Part shown: in pieces, positions 17,073-22,764 of the stretch
Layout of the letters: each line of letters starts with the position of its first letter
Numbering within the stretch: the stretch's first letter is position 1
DNA from: Clostridia bacterium
GTDB taxonomy: Bacteria; Bacillota; Clostridia; Lachnospirales; Lachnospiraceae
Direction of reading: 5' to 3'
Assembly: GCA_026000755.1 (NCBI GenBank)
Contig: BNZC01000022.1
Span: 1 to 22,764, forward strand
Length of the DNA stretch: 22,764 nt
Translations under genes and position numbers: made by a program
The notes under the pieces: generated by a model
Told to the model about the DNA's origin: nothing
The model's database searches: none
What the model saw: only the letters and a program-made list of their open reading frames with translations

Positions 17073-17717
17073 ATGTGGAATGATACATTTAATGCCTTAT
17101 CTAACTACGATAAAGGTGAATTTCGCAGGCTTACAAATTATCTACTGTCACACACGTATCTTGTACGAGATGTGTATAAACCGGACAAGCAGTGGACGGA
17201 ACCCGGCAATGATTTTCGCTTGGTCAGCCGTTTGTTTGATTGTATGCGTGACTATTTTTCTGTATCAGGTTGGCGATTGGAAAAGGATGATACCTATGGG
17301 GTTATTTCATTAATCAATGAATTTGATCAGAATCGCCTGCGAATGGATCGCTTTACCACACTTTTTTTGTATACGTGCAGACTGATCTATGAAGAAGAAC
17401 GAGAGCAAGGTGGCAGTTTACATATTGTACGAACAGATACAAGTGCAATTGTAGAGAAAATGAGAATCTTAGGACTTCTGGGGAAAGGCAAGACAACGCA
17501 AAAGGAGCGGATAGAAGCCCAGCGTACCCTTGCACATTTTAATATTATTCAAAAGATGGAAGCGACTGCCTGGAGTGGTGACGGAAATGGCATATTGATT
17601 TTTCCATCCATTTTATCTATCATTTCAAATCAGGGTATCAATGATATGATGGTAGAACTGGAGGAACTTCAGGCAGAGGAAAGCAATTCATCTGCAATTT
17701 CAGAGCCACAAAAATAA
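17073..17717 (+). CDS. jetB: Wadjet plasmid-defence protein JetB (KITE-like, DUF4194)
   Basis: JetB is the winged-helix (KITE) subunit, comparable to MukE, that dimerises on JetA within the JetABC loop-extruding motor. It has 214 residues, normal for DUF4194. The sequence LSNYDKGEFRRLTNYLLSHTYLVRD, then FRLVSRLFDCMRDYFSVSGWRLEKDDTYGVISL and the FTTLFLYTCRLIYEEE helix, matches that family. The C-terminal tail (QAEESNSSAISEPQK) is acidic and probably disordered. A GAAGGAG site precedes the ATG. The gene is separated from jetA by a repeat element and from jetC by 82 bases holding a small CCTGC/GCAGG hairpin (17762-17783). Confidence 0.9.
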   Translation: MWNDTFNALSNYDKGEFRRLTNYLLSHTYLVRDVYKPDKQWTEPGNDFRLVSRLFDCMRDYFSVSGWRLEKDDTYGVISLINEFDQNRLRMDRFTTLFLYTCRLIYEEEREQGGSLHIVRTDTSAIVEKMRILGLLGKGKTTQKERIEAQRTLAHFNIIQKMEATAWSGDGNGILIFPSILSIISNQGINDMMVELEELQAEESNSSAISEPQK

Positions 17718-17799
17718 GAAGCAGCAGAATAAAGGTACTTTCTAAAAGTAACAGCAATTTGCCTGCAATCACAAAATAGCAGGAACAGGAGACTTACAA

Positions 17800-20700
17800 A
17801 TGAAACGATTAAGCAAACTTCTATTGGTTCATTGGCACTATTTCACACAAGAAATTATTGAATTTGGCGAACTGAATTTCCTTACGGGCAGAAATGCTTC
17901 CGGAAAATCCACTATTATTGATGCCATGCAATTGATTTTATTGGGGGATACCAGTGGCAGTTTTTTTAATAAGGCGGCAAGCGGACGTGGAAATCGTACC
18001 TTAAAGGGCTATCTGATGGGCGAATTGGGTGATGATGAAGAGTCGGGTTTTCGTTACCTTCGGACGGGAAGATTTACCAGTTATATTGCATTGGAATTTT
18101 TTGATGATGAAAAGGATCGACATTTTACAGTAGGCTGTTGTTTTGATACCTTTTCCGAAAATGATATGCAAAAACTTTTTTTTCTATACGATGGCGAACT
18201 ACACAAGACAGGATTTTTGAAGGAAAAGACACCCATGGACATTATGGCATTGCGCATCTTTCTAAAAGAACACTATGCGGGACATTTTGAAACAACGGAT
18301 GTGGGCAGAGATTTTCGGACGAAATTATATGGGAAATTGGGAGGTTTGCGTGAGAGATTTGCAGGTCTGCTCAAAAAAGCCGTATCCTTTAACCCTAATG
18401 TAGATATACAGAAATTCATTTCTGATTTTGTATGTGATACGCAGCAAACGGTTGATGTGAGCCATATGCAGGAAAATATCAGAAGCTACAAACGTCTTGA
18501 GGCGGAGTCTGATGTTTTAGTGGAACGTATGGCCTTGTTGGAGAAGATTGTAAATACATACCAAAACTATACAACAAGCAAAAACAATGAAATGCTCTAC
18601 TCCTTTTTGATTGATCGTGCTTCTGCGGATATGAAAATTGCTGAACTGGCACTTGCGAAGTCAAATGCGGCAGATTTGAAAGAACAGCTGTCGGCATTGA
18701 AATTAAAAATAGCGGATGCCCGGACGAGTCTTGTAAATCTTCGTGAGCAGAAAGATGTATTGAATGCCCAACTGTTAAGTGACAGCAGTGCACAGGCCTT
18801 AGAACAAATTGATCGGCAAATTAGGGAAAAAGAAGCACAAATCCTTATGCTTCAAAAGGATTACGACAAGGCGATGGAAGGGCTGTTCTCTCGTATTGTT
18901 TCTTGGCGTGGGCAGACAGAGAGTATGCTTAAGAAAATGGAAGGTGCAAATGGAGCTTTATTGCAGGCCGGGATTTCCTCTCGCATTTGTGATATTTGTG
19001 AAGAGGGAAAACTGTTTCTAAAAAAGATAGGTAATAAAGGCGACTATACATTTTCAAATAAAACAGCTGAAATCGTTACACAAGCAAAAACGGTAGATAA
19101 TATAAGCAAAAGCGACTATACATTTTCAAATAAAACAGCAGAAACCATCACACAACTGGGAGAAATTGGTCTAAGAGAGTATTCAAATGCCGTAGATGGA
19201 TTAAAAAAGCGTTCCATAGAATTATCTTCTCGCATACAAGATGAAGAAGAAACACTCATAAAACAAAAAGCTGAGCTTGCAGCAGAACAGAAATCCTTAG
19301 AAAGCGGAATTTATCGTTTTCCACAGGATGTGTTGGATTTGAAAGATGCCCTTACATCCCGTTTGCGTATCATTGCAAAAGAGGAGGTCAATGTACGTAT
19401 TGTGGCGGAAGCTGCTGAAATCAAAAATGATCGTTGGCGAAATGTGATTGAGGGTTATCTGCATACACAAAAATTCTATATTTTGGTTCCGGAAAAATAT
19501 TTTCAGGATGCCATGGGTATTTACGATAAAATAAAACGCCAAAAATCAATTTACGGCACAGGTATTGTGGATATAGAAAAATTAAAGAAGAAAAATCAGG
19601 TAGCAGACCCGGGAAGTCTTGCAGAAGAAATTGAAACCGATGACTTGGATGTGAAGGCGTTTTTGGATTATACCTTAGGACGGGTTCAAAAGTGCGATCA
19701 TGTTGCGAAACTGCGGAATTTTCCCTTGTCGGTTACAGATGAGGGTATGCTCTATCAAAATTTTGTTGTGCGGGCAATGCACCCGAAACGCTGGGATAAA
19801 CCTGCCATTGGTCAAGGTGCAATACAGCGAAGACTTGTTGCCGTGAAAGAAAAGATTGCCTTATTAAGTGGGCAGATTACGGCTTGTGCGGACATAAAGT
19901 CAGGTCTTGAAAATACAGGGAAACTTTCCTTATTAAGTGACAGTGAAATAGAAAAAATTATCTCGGTTGCAAAAAATATTGTAAGCATTCCTGTACTGAA
20001 ATCGGATTTAGAGTCTTTGGGACTTAGCCGTGCCGCCATTGATACCAGTGCGATTGATTCCTTAAAAAATCGAATTGCTGTGCTAAATAATGATATTATA
20101 GGGCAAGATGGGCAACTTCGTACGGATGAAGAGAAACGAATACGTACCGATGAACATCTGCTTCGCTTGCAAAATGAAACGATTCCCTCTTTAAGCAAGG
20201 AGCTTGAAGTAAAAGAAGAAGAAATCGCCGTACAGTATAGTGAAGATTGGATAAAGGAAATGGGACAGTTACGTTATGAAAAAGAATTATCCGGGAGGGG
20301 GATGGCGGATCATATTTTCATTGCATTTCCAAGGGAACAAAGCAGAGCCAAAAATGCCAAAGAAGATGCTTGGGAAATATTGCTTGATTTGCGGCGCAAT
20401 TACAATGAAAAATATAAGATGGGTCTTGACAGTAGGGCAAAGGAAAATGATGCCTATGAGGATGCTTTGCGTGAACTGAAAGATAATCAGCTGCCGGATT
20501 ATTTGACACGAATCACAGATGCTCGCACAAAGGCTTTTGAGCAATTTCAAGAGGATTTTATCAGTCGCCTGCAGCACAATATGAATAATGCGAAACGACA
20601 AATTGATGAGTTAAATAGTGCATTAAAGGGTGCAACCTTTGGCGAAGACAGCTACCGTTTCCGAATTATTCCAAAACCGGAGTATAAGAGATACTATGAT

Positions 20701-21297
20701 ATGATTGTGGATGAAATGATTACCCAGGGCGGATATAATCTTTTATCCATTCAATTTAATACCAAATACAAGGATGAAATTGCGGACTTGTTTGCCATTA
20801 TCACCAATGAAGATGGTGTAGGAGGAGCTACCAAAGGGGCAGAGGGAAGTACGGAATATGAAAGGCGTGTCCATGAATTTACGGATTTTCGCACCTATTT
20901 ATCCTTTGATTTGGAGGTTTTTGGGCAAGACGGTGAATCCCAGCGATTATCCAAAACCATGGGCAAAAAATCGGGAGGGGAAACACAAACACCTTTCTAC
21001 ATTGCCGTATTGGCTTCCTTTGCACAACTCTATCGGGCAGGGAGAGATAAGACATATAAAACAGCTCGCTTGATTATTTTTGATGAAGCATTTTCTAAGA
21101 TGGATGGGGAACGGATTGTGCGAAGTGTGGAACTTCTGCGTAAATTTCAGTTTCAGGTTATCCTTTCCGCTCCGCCTGATAAAATAGGAGATATTGCCGC
21201 CTTAGTAGATAAAAATCTCTGTGTTTTAAGGGAGGGGAAAAGAACGTGTGTTCGAAGTTTTGATAAGACTCGTTTAGAGGGGTTAATGGATGAGTGA
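17800..21297 (+). CDS. jetC: Wadjet plasmid-defence protein JetC (SMC/MukB-like ATPase)
   Basis: JetC is the SMC-type ATPase that, with JetA and JetB, extrudes DNA loops and senses small circular DNA. It has 1165 residues. Walker A is GRNASGKST at 30-38. Long helical coiled-coil regions cover about residues 240-380, 450-520 and 700-950, with a hinge-like region between. The ABC signature is KSGGE at 1057-1061, and Walker B is LIIFDEA at 1091-1097 followed by SKMDGERI. The H-loop-like region LSAPPDK is typical of JetC/MukB rather than Rad50. A tandem duplication of DYTFSNKTAE lies at 415-424 and 439-448. AGGAACAGGAG precedes the ATG. The end overlaps jetD by 8 bases. Confidence 0.93.
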   Translation: MKRLSKLLLVHWHYFTQEIIEFGELNFLTGRNASGKSTIIDAMQLILLGDTSGSFFNKAASGRGNRTLKGYLMGELGDDEESGFRYLRTGRFTSYIALEFFDDEKDRHFTVGCCFDTFSENDMQKLFFLYDGELHKTGFLKEKTPMDIMALRIFLKEHYAGHFETTDVGRDFRTKLYGKLGGLRERFAGLLKKAVSFNPNVDIQKFISDFVCDTQQTVDVSHMQENIRSYKRLEAESDVLVERMALLEKIVNTYQNYTTSKNNEMLYSFLIDRASADMKIAELALAKSNAADLKEQLSALKLKIADARTSLVNLREQKDVLNAQLLSDSSAQALEQIDRQIREKEAQILMLQKDYDKAMEGLFSRIVSWRGQTESMLKKMEGANGALLQAGISSRICDICEEGKLFLKKIGNKGDYTFSNKTAEIVTQAKTVDNISKSDYTFSNKTAETITQLGEIGLREYSNAVDGLKKRSIELSSRIQDEEETLIKQKAELAAEQKSLESGIYRFPQDVLDLKDALTSRLRIIAKEEVNVRIVAEAAEIKNDRWRNVIEGYLHTQKFYILVPEKYFQDAMGIYDKIKRQKSIYGTGIVDIEKLKKKNQVADPGSLAEEIETDDLDVKAFLDYTLGRVQKCDHVAKLRNFPLSVTDEGMLYQNFVVRAMHPKRWDKPAIGQGAIQRRLVAVKEKIALLSGQITACADIKSGLENTGKLSLLSDSEIEKIISVAKNIVSIPVLKSDLESLGLSRAAIDTSAIDSLKNRIAVLNNDIIGQDGQLRTDEEKRIRTDEHLLRLQNETIPSLSKELEVKEEEIAVQYSEDWIKEMGQLRYEKELSGRGMADHIFIAFPREQSRAKNAKEDAWEILLDLRRNYNEKYKMGLDSRAKENDAYEDALRELKDNQLPDYLTRITDARTKAFEQFQEDFISRLQHNMNNAKRQIDELNSALKGATFGEDSYRFRIIPKPEYKRYYDMIVDEMITQGGYNLLSIQFNTKYKDEIADLFAIITNEDGVGGATKGAEGSTEYERRVHEFTDFRTYLSFDLEVFGQDGESQRLSKTMGKKSGGETQTPFYIAVLASFAQLYRAGRDKTYKTARLIIFDEAFSKMDGERIVRSVELLRKFQFQVILSAPPDKIGDIAALVDKNLCVLREGKRTCVRSFDKTRLEGLMDE
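19039..19155 (+). repeat. in-frame 72-bp-offset duplication inside jetC
   Basis: The blocks at 19039-19083 and 19111-19155 are nearly identical, with 28 bases exactly shared near their start. The offset is 72 bases, or 24 codons. They encode GDYTFSNKTAEIVTQ and SDYTFSNKTAETITQ and keep the frame. They lie between the first coiled coil and the next helical stretch. Confidence 0.9.
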
Positions 21298-22615
21298 TGC
21301 CATTTCAAGAAAAATAATAGTTGCTCTCTTGGATAAATATGAAAGAAGTATTTTTTTTAGAGAGAAGAAAGCGGTAACACGCAGAATCCTGTTAAATTTT
21401 TATGATGGAGGAAAAAGTGATTTTCCTTATTATGATATAGAGCAAAGCGAGCGGCGTATTCGAATCAATGGTGCGGTAGAAGAGCTTTGTAATTTGCAAA
21501 TGCTGTCCTTTGAATGGATGAAGGGAGAAAGAAATCACATCATTGCAAAAGTATGGCTGAATCCGGAGAAACTAGAAGCAGCATATCAATTTGTTGGGCG
21601 AAAAGCAAAAAGCGATGAAATAGATGAAATTCTCTCGGAAATTTTAGCGGTGAAAGAACGAGTATTATCGCCTTGCTTTCAACTGTTTTTGCAAGATGTC
21701 TATGAAACAATCTCTCGAAAAAGAAGCATGGTGAATTTGATTCCCGGAGAAAAGCAAGAACGGCAGAATTTATTTAAGGCTATTTGTGGAATTGATGAAA
21801 TGAATGGTAGGGAACTCACCGAACGTGCTTTTTCCCTACAGTACTTTGGCGACAGCAAAATGTTTGAACGTAGCATAAAGGCACGTATGCTTCGGATTTT
21901 AAGAAAATATCAAGAATGCGATGATGATAGCAAAGATGAGGAAGTACTTCGGCAAGTGGGGATTTTTAAGTATCCGGAACAATTTGAATTTTGCGGAAAT
22001 ATCAGTCTTGTTTTTGAAAGGGAATCGGCGGACTTTGCACCTTTTAAGTTAGATGATGAAAACAGGGCTCTTGCTATTGAAAAAGAGACGGTAGACTTTG
22101 CATCCCTGCATTCCGGAGGAAGCATTTACATAGCTGATTTGTTAAGGGGAAATTTGGTGATTGCTCCTGACGTGAAGATGGTATTGACCATTGAAAATAA
22201 GGCAAACTATATAGAGTATGTTCGGAAATTCAAAAAGCAGGAAGAACTTGTTCTCTATCATGGAGGGCATTATAGTCCTTCTAAGAAGAGATTTTTTCTT
22301 GCCGTTCATAAGGCAATGCCAAGGGATTGCCTGTGGATGCACTGGGGAGATATTGATTTTGGTGGATTTAGTATGTTGGCAAGGCTGCGATGTGAAGTGG
22401 AAGCGACTATTAAGCCCTACCATATGGGTGTAACAGATCTAATGAATTACAAGCATTTAACAGCCGGTATTACAGAGGAATATGCAAAAAGACTGGTACA
22501 GCTTATGCCGAAATCGGAATTAGCGGATTGCCGTGATTGTTTGGAATATATGTTGGAACATAAAGTGCGGTTAGAGCAGGAAGCGATGTTAATTGAGCAA
22601 GGGGATATGGGATAA
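21290..22615 (+). CDS. jetD: Wadjet plasmid-defence nuclease JetD (Toprim, DUF3322/DUF2220)
   Basis: JetD is the Toprim-fold nuclease that is recruited to the JetABC complex and cleaves small circular DNA such as plasmids. It has 441 residues. The N-terminal half (winged-helix-like, DUF3322-type) is followed by the C-terminal Toprim domain. The first Toprim acidic residue is likely Glu302 in LTIENKAN; the DxD pair is Asp354 and Asp356 in HWGDIDFGGF. These intact residues suggest an active nuclease. The ATG lies within the jetC end (8-base overlap), with GAGGGG about 7 bases upstream, so translation is probably coupled to jetC. The gene closes the operon; a transposable-element end begins 22 bases later. 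Confidence 0.9.
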   Translation: MSDAISRKIIVALLDKYERSIFFREKKAVTRRILLNFYDGGKSDFPYYDIEQSERRIRINGAVEELCNLQMLSFEWMKGERNHIIAKVWLNPEKLEAAYQFVGRKAKSDEIDEILSEILAVKERVLSPCFQLFLQDVYETISRKRSMVNLIPGEKQERQNLFKAICGIDEMNGRELTERAFSLQYFGDSKMFERSIKARMLRILRKYQECDDDSKDEEVLRQVGIFKYPEQFEFCGNISLVFERESADFAPFKLDDENRALAIEKETVDFASLHSGGSIYIADLLRGNLVIAPDVKMVLTIENKANYIEYVRKFKKQEELVLYHGGHYSPSKKRFFLAVHKAMPRDCLWMHWGDIDFGGFSMLARLRCEVEATIKPYHMGVTDLMNYKHLTAGITEEYAKRLVQLMPKSELADCRDCLEYMLEHKVRLEQEAMLIEQGDMG

Positions 22616-22637
22616 GAGTCAGCTTTTTGGAAAATAT

Positions 22638-22764
22638 GTTACTACTCAGCTAGGCAATTGCCGAAACTCCGGCAAAGAGGTCATTGATAACGGAAAAGGG
22701 AGAGAGATTCTGCTTGATGGCAGTTTTGACGATAGACATTAAGGTGGCAAAGGATTTGCCCCCT
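22638..22764 (-). mobile_element. right-edge transposable element end (truncated by window)
   Basis: The + strand from 22638 (GTTACTACTCAGC) appears to be the outer end of an insertion sequence whose transposase stop lies 12 bases inside. The rest is beyond the window. The tip shares GTTACTA-TCA with the left end of the dispersed repeat copies. The border at 22638 is a judgement from the compact stop-to-end distance. Confidence 0.5.
22650..22764 (-). CDS. transposase C-terminal end (partial), possibly IS66-like
   Basis: A minus-strand frame enters at the window edge and ends at TAG (22650-22652). It encodes 37 residues reading GGKSFATLMSIVKTAI, KQNLSPFSVINDLF and AGVSAIA. The (A)TLMSIVxTA and LxPF pattern resembles the C-terminus of IS66-family transposases, where such a segment often closes the protein; the family is uncertain on this little sequence. 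The 5' part, the start and any accessory genes lie to the right of the window. Confidence 0.55.
   Translation of the reverse strand, partial: GGKSFATLMSIVKTAIKQNLSPFSVINDLFAGVSAIA

Noticed and set aside
15538..22615. Operon as a chromosomal MukBEF condensin
   Set aside because: The fourth gene, a Toprim nuclease with intact acidic residues, and the DUF5716/DUF4194-like partners point to Wadjet; MukBEF has no such nuclease and is not typical of Firmicutes.

Overview
The window looks like a low-GC Firmicute of the class Clostridia, most likely a Lachnospiraceae relative. The grounds are the dnaN / S4-protein / recF / gyrB / gyrA gene order, the AT-rich codon use, strong AGGAGG-type ribosome sites, a two-subunit class I fumarase and the style of the proteins. 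dnaA should lie just upstream, so this is DNA next to the chromosomal replication origin. The species cannot be fixed from the sequence alone.

Layout. (1) 64-7176: the origin-proximal core, with the sliding clamp (dnaN), a small S4 RNA-binding protein, recF, gyrB and gyrA, all on the + strand. (2) 7176-9022: a type II restriction-modification pair (cytosine-5 methyltransferase and an Eco47II-like nuclease) attached directly to the gyrA stop codon. (3) 9126-9656: a GNAT acetyltransferase between two related hairpins. (4) 9742-11129: class I fumarate hydratase, alpha and beta subunits. (5) 11275-11916: an O6-alkylguanine-DNA alkyltransferase carrying four 14-residue tandem repeats, with large palindromes on both sides. 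(6) 12027-14129, minus strand: a SAM methyltransferase, a relic of a duplicated methyltransferase start, and an AAA ATPase with a DUF4143-type C-terminus. (7) 14365-14452: tRNA-Ser(GCU) with its own promoter and terminator. (8) 14774-15451: an AqpZ-like water channel. (9) 15538-22615: a complete four-gene Wadjet (JetABCD) plasmid-defence operon, probably type III. (10) 22638-22764: the end of a transposable element carrying a transposase C-terminus on the minus strand.

The accessory part therefore puts two nucleic-acid defences, restriction-modification and Wadjet, into origin-proximal DNA, with housekeeping genes between them. Wadjet is a known class: JetA, JetB and JetC form an SMC-type loop-extruding ATPase, and JetD is the Toprim nuclease that cuts small circular DNA. 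I see no wholly unknown system. The less explained content is structural: a short repeat present upstream of the aquaporin gene and again inside the jet operon, whose tip resembles the end of the transposable element at the right edge; an in-frame duplication in JetC; the repeat expansion in the alkyltransferase; and the methyltransferase relic that now ends on the ATG of the next gene.
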